Below the pieces are notes generated by a model. That model saw only the letters and a program-made list of their open reading frames with translations, did not search any database and was not told the DNA's origin. Below are positions 17,282 through 26,211 of a DNA stretch of 33,564 nucleotides, one piece after another. A program made the translations under genes and the position numbers. Source of the DNA: Bacteriovorax sp. (GTDB taxonomy: Bacteria > Bdellovibrionota > Bacteriovoracia > Bacteriovoracales > Bacteriovoracaceae); NCBI GenBank assembly GCA_018060625.1, contig JAGOVS010000017.1, forward strand, positions 1 to 33,564, in the 5' to 3' direction. The first letter of the stretch is position 1. Every line of letters begins with the position of its first letter.

Positions 17282-18664
17282 TCACAAGGCACGATAAATT
17301 CGCTTAATTGTTCTATAACCAACATCACTGAATTCATAGAGGGTCACTCGCAATAAGACATTACTCTTTTTTGAACTAAGTTCTTCCTGAATTTCTGGCA
17401 AAATCATAATATGGTCAGGAATATCCAAAAAAAGTGGCGTCTCTTCACTCCAGAGAATTTTATCTATCTGAGGATTATCAAGAGATAAAGAAAAAGAAGA
17501 TTTTGCTGCCACTGTTTTATGCTTGAGAGCATTTTCTGCAGACAGCGGAATTATATGTGTCGTTTGATCACTCCCTGCTCCCCTAATGCTCGATGCCTGT
17601 TTTACGAGCACACTTGTCACATATAAAAAACGTCCAGCAACATGTTGGAGATCTCCTAAAATTTTTACCTTCAATTTGTGATCTTCTTTAACTTCAGAAT
17701 TAACTTGAAAACTCTTAACTAGCACATCTTCTCTTTTTTTATTTTCAAAAAAAACAAGATCACCCTTAAGTTGAACCGATTGATAGTCCTTTTCACTATA
17801 GAGATCTACCGTTTCAAAAGGGACTGTGCCATAGCCTTTATCCCCCCACTCTTCTCCCCAACTATTTTTAAAATAAAAAACTCTTTTTGATAAATCATAG
17901 CCGGTGAGAATGACCGCATGACCTCCACAAAGGCCACGATCTCTCAAACACTGATTGCGCAATTCTTCGTTATAAAAAACATCTCCACTCTTAGGCCAGC
18001 CATCATTATGAACCAATAAAGTAATGGATAATGGTCTTCGCTTCTGACCAAGATATTTAATTATACTGTTGGTGGTTGACCCGATTGAAATCACTTCTAC
18101 AGGATCTGCACTGACGACTCTTTTGAGAACCTCAAAAGGAGGAGAATCATGAGAGAAACATCTAAAAGGAGCACCACTGCCAGGTTGATTGCTAAAAGCA
18201 GCACATGGCCTCTTTTCCTCAAACCAAGAAGGTCGATAAGGGGCATCACTTTCCAAGAGCATTCCAACACGTTTAAGAACATTAAGGTTTTCCTCAACGG
18301 TGGACGATTCCATGAGAGACGAAAAACCTAAACTTTTTGTTTTATAAATCAGGTATTCTTCAGAGAGATTTACTTCTTTTTTTTGATCTTTTTTTATCGC
18401 CGCTTCAATCAATGCTAACGCTGAAAAATAGGAGCAAGAACCGCGATTGGCCTGATTTTTGACAGGAGACATCTCGCTGGTCAAATCCACAACCGGGGGA
18501 ACGTCTTGTAAGTCTGAATAATCTAAGGAACTTGCATTTTTTATATCAGAAAAGGCACTTAAGATGACCCCCTCTGGAATTGATTTGGCCCTAAGAGATG
18601 GCTTTTCTTGCCCACAGGATATAATGAAGACAAAAATCATCAGAAATGCACATTTTATTTTCAT
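17282..18664 (-). CDS. Papain-family (C1) cysteine peptidase, lipoprotein
   Basis: A 460-residue lipoprotein with signal peptide and lipobox IISC (C17). The C1A catalytic domain spans about 58-300: oxyanion Gln71 and nucleophile Cys77 in VKNQANRGSCSYFSA, His249 in CGGHAVILTGYD, and Asn267 in FKNSWGEEWGDKGYG. All four catalytic positions are intact, and no long inhibitory propeptide is present before the domain (only about 40 residues after the lipid Cys). Residues 300-460 form a beta-rich C-terminal region of unknown fold. The start is set at ATG 18664, where the signal peptide begins and GAGAGA precedes; an upstream in-frame ATG at 18691 adds nine residues without benefit. It is probably a surface or periplasmic protein-degrading enzyme. 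The activity class is secure. Confidence 0.92.
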   Translation of the reverse strand: MKIKCAFLMIFVFIISCGQEKPSLRAKSIPEGVILSAFSDIKNASSLDYSDLQDVPPVVDLTSEMSPVKNQANRGSCSYFSALALIEAAIKKDQKKEVNLSEEYLIYKTKSLGFSSLMESSTVEENLNVLKRVGMLLESDAPYRPSWFEEKRPCAAFSNQPGSGAPFRCFSHDSPPFEVLKRVVSADPVEVISIGSTTNSIIKYLGQKRRPLSITLLVHNDGWPKSGDVFYNEELRNQCLRDRGLCGGHAVILTGYDLSKRVFYFKNSWGEEWGDKGYGTVPFETVDLYSEKDYQSVQLKGDLVFFENKKREDVLVKSFQVNSEVKEDHKLKVKILGDLQHVAGRFLYVTSVLVKQASSIRGAGSDQTTHIIPLSAENALKHKTVAAKSSFSLSLDNPQIDKILWSEETPLFLDIPDHIMILPEIQEELSSKKSNVLLRVTLYEFSDVGYRTIKRIYRAL

Positions 18665-18912
18665 TTTCTCTCTATCGTTAAAAGTGATCAAGATATCATA
18701 ATCAATAAAAAAAATGCAGAAAGCCTTTGTGAATTTTATACAGAGTTAATGTGTAAGCTTCCAAAGTATTGTGGATTTTCTTTTAACTCTCATTTTGATC
18801 CCCCTGAATCAATTTTTTAGTTAAGCAATAATATTTCGTTGCTTATTCAATAGTTTGCCTAGGACTTATCTGTGCCCAATTTTGCATGACCTCCTTTAGA
18901 AGGAGATCCATT
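18665..18912. other. Gene-free stretch with a coding scrap and weak hairpins
   Basis: This holds no intact gene. A plus-strand frame open across 18680-18820 without a proper start reads like protein (NKKNAESLCEFY, then LPKYCGFSFNSHFDPPESIF) and ends at TAG 18820. Just before that, TTGAT (18795-18799) and ATCAA (18808-18812) are followed by six T, a weak terminator shape. AAGCAA/TTGCTT (18823-18844) is another small stem. It may be the eroded end of a lost gene. Confidence 0.3.
18891..18905 (+). promoter_or_regulatory. Hairpin that pairs a Shine-Dalgarno with an anti-SD-like arm
   Basis: CTCCTT (18891-18896), loop TAG, AAGGAG (18900-18905): the ribosome-binding site of the frameshifted gene at 18913 is fully complementary to the sequence just before it and would be masked in the mRNA. 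Confidence 0.4.
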
Positions 18913-19219
18913 ATGACAAAGAGAAAACTAAGTTCATTTTTGTGATAAAGAATTTCATGATTTCAAAATCAAAGGATTAGTACTAACAGCCAAACAATTT
19001 AAAAAAGAGCTTCATTCTTTTGAATTAAAAGTCAGAGGAATTCTTGCCTTTATTGAAAAACATATTCCGATTTCAGTTGAGTTGCAGGCGCATAAAAACA
19101 GCAATGGCCAACTCTTCTCTTCTGCGGCTTATCCGGAATTGCCTAATGTTCTTTTTCAGTATTTAGAGATACGTTTTATTGCTCCTATCCTCTACTCTTT
19201 CAGCATTTTTAAAATCTAA
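18913..19219 (+). pseudogene. Frameshifted small gene, about 102 codons
   Basis: ATG 18913 has an ideal AAGGAG (18900-18905) but reads only MTKRKLSSFL before TGA. Skipping one base in the T5 run near 18936-18941 opens a continuous frame: CDKEFHDFKIKGLVLT and onward to TAA 19217-19219, with no internal stop. The restored product would be about 102 residues, with a lysine-rich first half and a hydrophobic end (APILYSFSIFKI). It is not recognised. Either a true inactivating mutation, a sequencing error in the homopolymer, or programmed +1 frameshifting would explain it; decay is most likely because it sits among other coding scraps beside the macroglobulin operon. Confidence 0.5.
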
Positions 19220-19290
19220 GATTTCAAAACTTAGCATCTTATCTTCTTGATCTTCATAACCAATAAGTAAATTGTGTTTACAAGACAAAC
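19163..19290 (-). pseudogene. Possible C-terminal gene scrap behind yfaP
   Basis: Directly after the yfaP stop a minus-strand frame of about 42 codons runs to TAA at 19163-19165. It reads CKHNLLIGYEDQEDKML, then SFEILDFKNAERVED. It has no start codon of its own and overlaps the 3' end of the frameshifted plus-strand gene. It looks like the tail of a gene whose front was replaced when the yfa operon inserted; the composition is protein-like but the family is unknown. Weak evidence. Confidence 0.2.
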
Positions 19291-20040
19291 TTAATTAACG
19301 ACAAATGCTCCTACAAAATTCAATTCGCCAGGCTTTCTCATAGGCATCACTTTAGTTTCTTTTTTTTCATTGATCGTATTTTGCTCAGTGACAGTCGTTA
19401 CTTGTACATTGATGATTTCATTTTCCGTACGAGAACCAAAATAATTTACATAAACTAAGTAGGTTCCTTTCACTGGGGCAGCCATTGAGAAAATTTCCGG
19501 GCCATATCCTGTCGTCACATCAATATCCAAAGCACCACCATTTTTCAAAATACGCTCCCCATACCAAGAGTGCTGTCCATCAGGAGTGATCACATGAAGA
19601 TCAAGATCCGTATTGTTGGCGTCCCAGGATAGAATGATGCTCATTCGCGGTTGTAGAACATCGCTATTTGCTTCAACAAATTGAACTCTAGAGCGACTTT
19701 TTTTATCGGGACTTCTGACTTCAACATTATTAGAGCCTGGACCAAAGACATAAGATTTTGAAAAACCATCTCCAGAAGTTACCAAAGGCATATCAACACC
19801 GTTAACAATTAATTGATATGGTTTTTTCGTTGGCTTGCCTCGATTAATTATTTTTCCCTTGATAATCGCTGATGTGCTTTGATTTTCGGGAACATTGGCA
19901 GTTGAAGCTGGATAATTTACTGGTTGATTAAATTTTATGCCTTCCGTTTCTGAACTTCTCCAACCAGACTTAGGATTATTAATAATAACATCCTGAGCCG
20001 CTAAAAAGTTTATTGAGATTAAAGCTAATAAGAACTTCAT
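19291..20040 (-). CDS. yfaP: YfaP-like DUF2135 protein of the macroglobulin operon
   Basis: A 249-residue exported protein: signal peptide 1-15 or so (ISINFLAAQD). Residues 60-125 form a small beta domain (IIKGKIINRGKPTKKPYQLIVNG, an Ig/transthyretin-like accessory). Residues 135-215 are the DUF2135 core, with SWDANNTDLDLHVITPDGQ, WYGER, DIDVTTGYGPE and GTYLVYVNYFG, a calcium-binding-looking beta sandwich rich in Asp. E. coli YfaP has the same domain and a similar length (about 258). The ATG overlaps the yfaQ TGA by 4 bases (ATGA), so translation is coupled. It is the last gene of the five-gene operon; gene scraps follow. The molecular function is not established. The symbol is given by domain and position in a fully matching operon. 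Confidence 0.85.
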   Translation of the reverse strand: MKFLLALISINFLAAQDVIINNPKSGWRSSETEGIKFNQPVNYPASTANVPENQSTSAIIKGKIINRGKPTKKPYQLIVNGVDMPLVTSGDGFSKSYVFGPGSNNVEVRSPDKKSRSRVQFVEANSDVLQPRMSIILSWDANNTDLDLHVITPDGQHSWYGERILKNGGALDIDVTTGYGPEIFSMAAPVKGTYLVYVNYFGSRTENEIINVQVTTVTEQNTINEKKETKVMPMRKPGELNFVGAFVVN

Positions 20041-21719
20041 ATTCTTTCCTCTAAGTTTAAGACTAGTTTTTTAGCAAGTGACTCGATTTCTTCTTCATCA
20101 TTAGTCAACGGATGATTTTTATAGGCTAGATGAAGAAACTCGTGAGCGGTGGTGATAAAATCCTCTGAATTATTTTGAAAATTGACATAAATAAGATCGC
20201 GCTCTAAATCGGCGTACTGCCTACCATTGTTCGATTGGCACACTTTAACCGTTTTAGGGATCGCAAACCCATTATAACTAATAAGAATTTTTTGCCATTT
20301 TTTCTTATTGTTATCAACCCACTTCTGAAGAGTTTTTAAACCACGGCATTGATCATTGATATCATTTAATAAACTTAAATTACCTATGTCATATTGTGTT
20401 TTTAAGATGATTAAAAAGTCTTCGCTATTTTTTGCCATAGTATTAGCTTTTGCCCAGCTTAAACGACGTGGGCCATCCTGGGTTGAATGATATGTAAGAT
20501 CAGGAGTATTTTTTAATATTAGATCATGCCCCCATCTGGCTATCGCCAAAGCTTCTGAGCTTGGGATGGTTGCAGAAACTCTTTGAAAGCGGGATGAATC
20601 ATCGATCTCATAACTATCAAATGCTTTATGCGAATTATTGGATAAGTAAGTGCGAATCATAATGCTAAACGCTTTAGCCGCTTCAATGGGCGTTGGTGCA
20701 ATCTCACGATCAATTACACGCGCCACATATTCATCAACACTGAACTTCCCTGTAACAAGTATCCTATTATTTTTTCTTGCCATCACCAGCTGTCCATCGG
20801 AACTAAAGTCTAATTGATTGCCATTTTGAAAAGTGACCTGAAAATTTCCTTTCAAAATTCCTTCTTGGGCCGGTTTTTTGGTGCTCGAATTTAGAAGACT
20901 TTTAATCGGATACTGCGCAAAAAATCTAACATTAACCTCAGTCTCATTATTCTTTTTTGCTTCAGCATTCATAAGCTTTGCAATGTCAGCTGACCACTCG
21001 GTTAATACATCTGAACTTTTACCTGAGCCTTTGGCGTAAAAAGTGCTGCCATCAGCTCCCCAACCAGCAAGTCCGCCTGATTGATTCCAGCTGAAAGTTT
21101 TAAATTTCAACTTTGTCCCAAGGTTAATCAGCCCCTGTTTACCGGTGCCGGCAATTGTGACTCTGCCCAAAGTATTCTCAAGCTTCTCTTTATTATTTAT
21201 AAAAAACCGCATCTTCTTAAATACTGTTAAAAGTTCTTTAATTGAGACTTCTAAATCAGAATTAATTTTTTGATAATTTGTCAGCCATGAATAAGGGCTT
21301 TCAATTTTTTGCGTCCAAAAATTATCCCATCGCTGAGGATCAATTTGTACTCTTGAAGGAGAAAAAAAAAGTCCACAAGATTTCACCAGGGCCATATCCA
21401 TATCGATACTCGAACCTTTTGCACAACAAAACTTCTCTTCAACGATCTTTCCAGTGCATTGGTAATCTAAAACGACTTGGTTATTTTCAATGAGATAGAC
21501 GTAAGAAAAAATCTTCCACAGACTTCCGAGTTTTGTTTTAGTGTCTTCCTGCAACTCTTTAAACTCAGGAATTACAGATTTATTTTTTAAGACTGTCTCC
21601 AGAAACTGTCCGTCACTGCTTTCTTTAATAAAAAGCAACTCTCTCGCTTGTGAGTGAGTGGCGAGTGACAAAAATTTTATGGCAATTAATAAATTAATTA
21701 ATTGTAATTTTCTGGCCAC
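20037..21719 (-). CDS. yfaQ: YfaQ-like DUF2300 protein with SpoIID-like segment and HExxH motif
   Basis: A 560-residue exported protein with signal peptide 1-25 (ATHSQA-RE). Three parts are visible: an N-terminal region (26-290) with a few Cys (CTGK, FCCAKG); a SpoIID-like segment about 315-400, where FSVDEYVARVIDREIAPTPI then EAAKAFSIMIRTYL matches the SpoIID/LytB pattern of peptidoglycan-active proteins; and a C-terminal tail with TTAHEFLHLAYKNHP (about 525-540), an HExxH zinc-peptidase-like motif followed by a further His and acidic residues. E. coli YfaQ is of similar size (549). The start is GTG 21719 inside the last 26 bp of yfaS, with TGGAGA upstream; the stop overlaps yfaP by ATGA. 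A wall-acting or processing role for the macroglobulin is inferred. Confidence 0.82.
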   Translation of the reverse strand: MARKLQLINLLIAIKFLSLATHSQARELLFIKESSDGQFLETVLKNKSVIPEFKELQEDTKTKLGSLWKIFSYVYLIENNQVVLDYQCTGKIVEEKFCCAKGSSIDMDMALVKSCGLFFSPSRVQIDPQRWDNFWTQKIESPYSWLTNYQKINSDLEVSIKELLTVFKKMRFFINNKEKLENTLGRVTIAGTGKQGLINLGTKLKFKTFSWNQSGGLAGWGADGSTFYAKGSGKSSDVLTEWSADIAKLMNAEAKKNNETEVNVRFFAQYPIKSLLNSSTKKPAQEGILKGNFQVTFQNGNQLDFSSDGQLVMARKNNRILVTGKFSVDEYVARVIDREIAPTPIEAAKAFSIMIRTYLSNNSHKAFDSYEIDDSSRFQRVSATIPSSEALAIARWGHDLILKNTPDLTYHSTQDGPRRLSWAKANTMAKNSEDFLIILKTQYDIGNLSLLNDINDQCRGLKTLQKWVDNNKKKWQKILISYNGFAIPKTVKVCQSNNGRQYADLERDLIYVNFQNNSEDFITTAHEFLHLAYKNHPLTNDEEEIESLAKKLVLNLEERI

Positions 21720-24700
21720 TTACACTGTCTCCACTAGAATACGCCTGTTGCTCAGGGGCATACATTTTAAAATATCGAACACCTGGTATGGTAAAGCGCC
21801 CTTTCGTTGAAAAACGAATGAGTTGATAAACTTTTACTTCTCCATGAAGATGAGGCAGGGCTGCTGAGTAATAATCAACTCCTTCCTGTGTCCCCTTCTC
21901 ATCTATAATTACTGAGTTTTTATTCAAACGAACCTGCGTTCCCCAACTGGATTTTTCAACGCTTCCTCCAGGAGGAAGAGGGATTTGCACAATTCCATAA
22001 TTCATTTTGCCTTTGGGAGTGAGTGTCACTTCATCGAGATAGAGAATTGTCGAATCCAAATTTTCAGATCCTACTAGGTTGGCATTATAACCCTCTTCAT
22101 CGCTATTCTTTGTTAATTTATAGAAGTTGCGTCTTATCTCTAATGGCAATGAACTTTTTTTAGCTGCAGTCTGCTCGACAATTAAATGGGCCGAAGAATT
22201 TACAGGAATACTTAATTCGCCGATGTCTCGCTGCCCATTCCAATGCCATCTATTTTTACTTAGATCATTTTGAGACTTAGCCCAATTCTTTCCCGGTGTA
22301 TAACCTTTCGCCGTCGTAACCGATGAAAATTTAGAACCAATTTTTTTGTACAAGAAAGCCAAGGTCAGCGCTCTTTGGATGGTCGTATCTTCTTGAACTA
22401 AATTGTTAAGGATTTCATTGCTTTTAAGAACATCTTCACTGATCAGATCTTTCTTAACTAAAAGCATAAGCGCCCCAACAATTGGAGTCTTTCTGACGAT
22501 TTCATTTTTCAGTAGAGCATTCAATTTTTGTTCTGAAGTTGCAGGAAAAGCAAGCTTTGAATCTGCCGCGATCGCCTTAGAGAGCAGGTAGATCGTGGCC
22601 AGCTCCACATCGTTATTACCGACGCTCATTGGATCGACTAACTTCAATCCTGAAAGCCCTGCGATTTCATTTAAGAGACCTTCAGTGAGTGTCTTAATCG
22701 GTAAACCCATTTGACCTATCATCCAAACTTCAAGCGCTCTTTGATGTAAGCTCTCTGAGTATGAATTAGAGGCGTAGATCTTTAGTGTATTTTCCCAATG
22801 AGCACCTGGAAGTTTTAGCTCTAATGCTCTTGAAGCAATGTAGTCACTATAATATGCATAAATCGTAACAAAGGCCGAAGCTTCAGATGAATTCCCCCAC
22901 CAGCTGAACTTTGCTTCCGGACTTGCTAATTGCACCAGTCTGGTTCTTTCTTGCAGCAGCACATTTTCAATTTTGTTCTGAACCTCAAGAGATTGCCCAA
23001 AATGCTTGATGCCGTTATAAGCAAGTGCAAGCGGAAGAAGTCTGCTGCTGGTTTGCTCAACACAGCCATAAGGATAATCGACAAGGTAATCAGTTGCTCT
23101 AAAAAATGCGTCACCCGATCCCTGAGAAATGGTGAGCATCACAGGATTCGCATTGGCCGGTATTTTTGATCCTGTCTGCCATTTAATTGTTTCGAAAGTA
23201 GTCCAGCCTACAGGCTTTGTTGAAAAATTAATTTCAAGCTGATCAATATTAGACTTTCCTTCCCAAAGTGAGAGTTTTGCCAACTCTGCCTTTGCACCTT
23301 TAAGATTTAAGTTGAAAATATTTTGTCCAGGCGAGAGCATTAAAGAAATTTCATTCTTATCAAAGACTGACCCTTCTAATTTCAAGCTCACACTTTTTTT
23401 GCCTTCAGTCATATTGTAAACAGTTAATGGAACAACCGCTTCATCACCTTCTCTAAAATTCTTCGGGCCATTCCATTTTAAATAATAGGCCTTTTCGGAG
23501 TAAATAAAATCTTTGCGGCTCCCCGTGAATCCTTCTAAATCGAAGGCCCGGCCCTGAACTCGCCAGCGCGTGAGAGAATCCGGCATGATAAAACTAAACT
23601 TAATAGTCCCGTCTTTGTTGGTTTTTAGAGCGCTCGCCCAGTACGCCGTGTCTTTCTCATCTCTTCTTGGACGTTCTCTTAGCTTTAATTTTCTTTCATA
23701 ATACTGCTGCCCCGTTGAAGACCCTGTCGCAGAGACCGCCGAATCGTAAGTATGAAAATTTAAGCTCGCATTGGTTTTTACTTCATTTCTCACAGGATGA
23801 TGAAAAAATTGTGTGATATCAGGAGCGATTTCAGGTTGAAGCGTGTAAACCATTTCATCAACAACACTCACGCTGACAACTGTTTCAACTGGTTTAGAGT
23901 TTCTCGAAGCTTTGAGTGTCACGTTAACTGTCTCACCCGGTGAGTAAACTTTTTTATCAAATTGAAAATCTAAGGCAATTGTTGACACGGCTACTTTGAT
24001 TCCCGCATTGGTAAAAAAGTATTTTCCATTTTTAACGAACGCCGCCGATAAAACGATATTAGGTCTAAAGTCTTCATTTATAGGAATTTTTAAAGCAAAC
24101 TCTCGGTCGCTGATTTTTTGCAAACTGTACCAAGTGCTGCTGGAGCTTAATAAAAATGCCTTTTCGACTTTTTCTCTTTCAAACGTAATGAGAGCTTCAT
24201 CAACTGGCTCAGAAAAAACCATTGTCGCATTGGCCACTTCACCGACATTGTATTCTTCTTTATCTAAGATAATACTGACGGTACCCGTGGTCATCGACAT
24301 ATCCTGCCCAGTAACCGAGTGAGTGATCGTTGAAAGTATCTCATTATATTCGTTTTTTAAAACAACGGTATAGTTTCCCGTCTTTTCAAATTTAATGGAG
24401 AAATTATCTGTCGTAGAACCGACTTTTCCTGTCGTCGTTGTTTGATCCTGCAGCCTGATAGCTTCCCAAGTCCAATTATTTTTTCCTGAATTTTTAGCGT
24501 TCTTTTTATCAATGAGAATTTTCACCGATTCATTGATTTTTGAATACTTAAAAGCGGTACTTAAGTTCAATGGACTATTAACGATGTTAACAAGAAGTTC
24601 TTTTGTGGCCACAACTCTAAATGCACTTTTATCTTTTGCTTTAACGACAACTACGTAACGAGTAGGTTCGTTTGTAAGAGGAAGACTGAAATTAACCATT

Positions 24701-26211
24701 CCTTTTTCATCACTCATAAGATTTTCTGTTTTTACTGCCAAGGGAAAACGATCCAGATACTGTAAATCTCCTGCGACAATCGTTAATTTCTGTCTTTTTA
24801 TATCCAGCTCTACATCAGCATCTTTAATCGGGCTGCCATTAGCGTATTTTATCGCAATCGTTCCGCTTGTCTCTTTATTAACTCCGGAATTTTTCCCAAA
24901 CATGATACTTACATCAAACGGCGGCTTCACATAATAGGCCACCCGAAATGCGGCCATATAATCTCTATTTTCGTAATGGGCTTCGATAGAGTATCCACCG
25001 GGGACGCTGCTGCCCGGTAATTGTATTTTAAATTCTCCGCCCATTTGAGAGTTCTGTAGATCTACTTTTTTGGTGACGACAATGTTTCCGTTTGAATCGA
25101 TGATATCGACGGGAATAGTTTGCTGTTTAAATTTTCCGTAAATTTTCCCGTAGACCATGTCACCTGGGCTATACAGTGGACGGTCGGTGAAAATAAATAA
25201 CTTGGTGTCTCTAAACTCGCTTTCGTAAAAAAAGTTTTCTGAGACGAAGACGCCTCCGTTTTTATCTTCCCCAAGAATATAGGTTACATCTGAATCTTCA
25301 GAGCTTCTTCGAACATTCCGATTAAAAATGAAAAGTCCGTTTGAATCCGTCTCACCTTTAGACTTTACTCCCAATCCATCTGTAATAAATATTTTAGAAT
25401 CGCTAGAAACCCGGCCAGACTTTTTATCAATTGTCCAAACCAGTTCTTGCTGCGAAGATGTCTTGGTGACCGCCACGGTGTCTGAAACAAAGACCACCGT
25501 TGAAGCCCTGAATGTTCCAATGAAGGCTTCAATGAAATAAAGACCTGGCTTAAGTTTCCCTAGAGGGATTAAATAACTTCCCGATGGACGACTAAACTCA
25601 CTGCTACTTCCAACTATTTTAACATCCTTGAGAGGATCCGAATTTTTAGCTACCCAAAATGGATAGCGAAATTCATCTACGACTTCATAACCAGACACTC
25701 TTGCAAATTGAGGATTGTGCTTAAAATAAGTTGCTTGGTCTTTTCCCTGCTCCTGATGAAGATGGGCATTGTGAGTGACAACTTTTTCTCTAAGAAAAAA
25801 AGTGAATATATTTTGAAAAGCAATCCTTGAGATTTTAAACATTTTATCCCAAAGATAATTAAAGGCATTACTTAAGCCTTCACCTTTATAACTCACTTTT
25901 AAAGTCGGTCGATGCAGGTCTTTTTGCACACTTAAAAATTCAAGCGGCTTGGCCACTTTATAAATCCTGATATCAACACCATCATACTCTGAAGACTGCG
26001 CGAAGTTAGCGGGCCCGTCAAAACGAATGGTCGCCATCTCGTTTGATGTGAAAGCAGATTCTGAGAGGATAAAAAATTTATCTCCAGTATGGACTGAGTA
26101 ATTGCTGCTCGCTGTTTCTTGAGCTGTTACTAAATTAGTAAAAGCTAGTGAGCTAAAAATGAAAAACGATAAATACCAATATAGTTGGGATTTTCTTTTC
26201 TTAGTTGCCAT
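21694..26211 (-). CDS. yfaS: Bacterial alpha-2-macroglobulin, YfaS/MagD type, with CVEQ thioester
   Basis: A 1505-residue periplasmic protease-trap protein. Signal peptidase I signal (1-31, NLVTAQ-ET) without a lipobox, unlike the YfhM/ECAM branch, which is a lipoprotein. MG domains are recognisable: FIFTDRPLYSPGDMVYGKIY (MG2-type), DKKVYSPGETVNVTLKASRN (later MG), then the A2M signature YWASALKTNKDGTIKFSF with PDSLTRWRVQG. The thioester motif PYGCVEQTSSRL places C1050 and Q1053 for the internal Cys-Gln bond, followed by the alpha-toroid region (about 1030-1330) and a C-terminal receptor-like beta domain. Length matches E. coli YfaS (1534) and P. aeruginosa MagD. ATG 26211 with GGAAGGA is preferred over 26226; it overlaps yfaT by 67 bp. 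It probably entraps attacking proteases in the periplasm. Confidence 0.93.
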   Translation of the reverse strand: MATKKRKSQLYWYLSFFIFSSLAFTNLVTAQETASSNYSVHTGDKFFILSESAFTSNEMATIRFDGPANFAQSSEYDGVDIRIYKVAKPLEFLSVQKDLHRPTLKVSYKGEGLSNAFNYLWDKMFKISRIAFQNIFTFFLREKVVTHNAHLHQEQGKDQATYFKHNPQFARVSGYEVVDEFRYPFWVAKNSDPLKDVKIVGSSSEFSRPSGSYLIPLGKLKPGLYFIEAFIGTFRASTVVFVSDTVAVTKTSSQQELVWTIDKKSGRVSSDSKIFITDGLGVKSKGETDSNGLFIFNRNVRRSSEDSDVTYILGEDKNGGVFVSENFFYESEFRDTKLFIFTDRPLYSPGDMVYGKIYGKFKQQTIPVDIIDSNGNIVVTKKVDLQNSQMGGEFKIQLPGSSVPGGYSIEAHYENRDYMAAFRVAYYVKPPFDVSIMFGKNSGVNKETSGTIAIKYANGSPIKDADVELDIKRQKLTIVAGDLQYLDRFPLAVKTENLMSDEKGMVNFSLPLTNEPTRYVVVVKAKDKSAFRVVATKELLVNIVNSPLNLSTAFKYSKINESVKILIDKKNAKNSGKNNWTWEAIRLQDQTTTTGKVGSTTDNFSIKFEKTGNYTVVLKNEYNEILSTITHSVTGQDMSMTTGTVSIILDKEEYNVGEVANATMVFSEPVDEALITFEREKVEKAFLLSSSSTWYSLQKISDREFALKIPINEDFRPNIVLSAAFVKNGKYFFTNAGIKVAVSTIALDFQFDKKVYSPGETVNVTLKASRNSKPVETVVSVSVVDEMVYTLQPEIAPDITQFFHHPVRNEVKTNASLNFHTYDSAVSATGSSTGQQYYERKLKLRERPRRDEKDTAYWASALKTNKDGTIKFSFIMPDSLTRWRVQGRAFDLEGFTGSRKDFIYSEKAYYLKWNGPKNFREGDEAVVPLTVYNMTEGKKSVSLKLEGSVFDKNEISLMLSPGQNIFNLNLKGAKAELAKLSLWEGKSNIDQLEINFSTKPVGWTTFETIKWQTGSKIPANANPVMLTISQGSGDAFFRATDYLVDYPYGCVEQTSSRLLPLALAYNGIKHFGQSLEVQNKIENVLLQERTRLVQLASPEAKFSWWGNSSEASAFVTIYAYYSDYIASRALELKLPGAHWENTLKIYASNSYSESLHQRALEVWMIGQMGLPIKTLTEGLLNEIAGLSGLKLVDPMSVGNNDVELATIYLLSKAIAADSKLAFPATSEQKLNALLKNEIVRKTPIVGALMLLVKKDLISEDVLKSNEILNNLVQEDTTIQRALTLAFLYKKIGSKFSSVTTAKGYTPGKNWAKSQNDLSKNRWHWNGQRDIGELSIPVNSSAHLIVEQTAAKKSSLPLEIRRNFYKLTKNSDEEGYNANLVGSENLDSTILYLDEVTLTPKGKMNYGIVQIPLPPGGSVEKSSWGTQVRLNKNSVIIDEKGTQEGVDYYSAALPHLHGEVKVYQLIRFSTKGRFTIPGVRYFKMYAPEQQAYSSGDSVSGQKITIN

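Noticed and set aside
18665..18691. Upstream ATG for the papain-like lipoprotein
   Set aside because: It adds an acidic/polar lead before the signal peptide and lacks the GAGAGA spacing seen for ATG 18664.
18884..18910. Resemblance to a 16S rRNA 3' end (ACCTCCTTT followed by AAGGAG)
   Set aside because: Only the anti-SD core matches. None of the conserved 16S sequence precedes it, so it is a hairpin over a ribosome-binding site.
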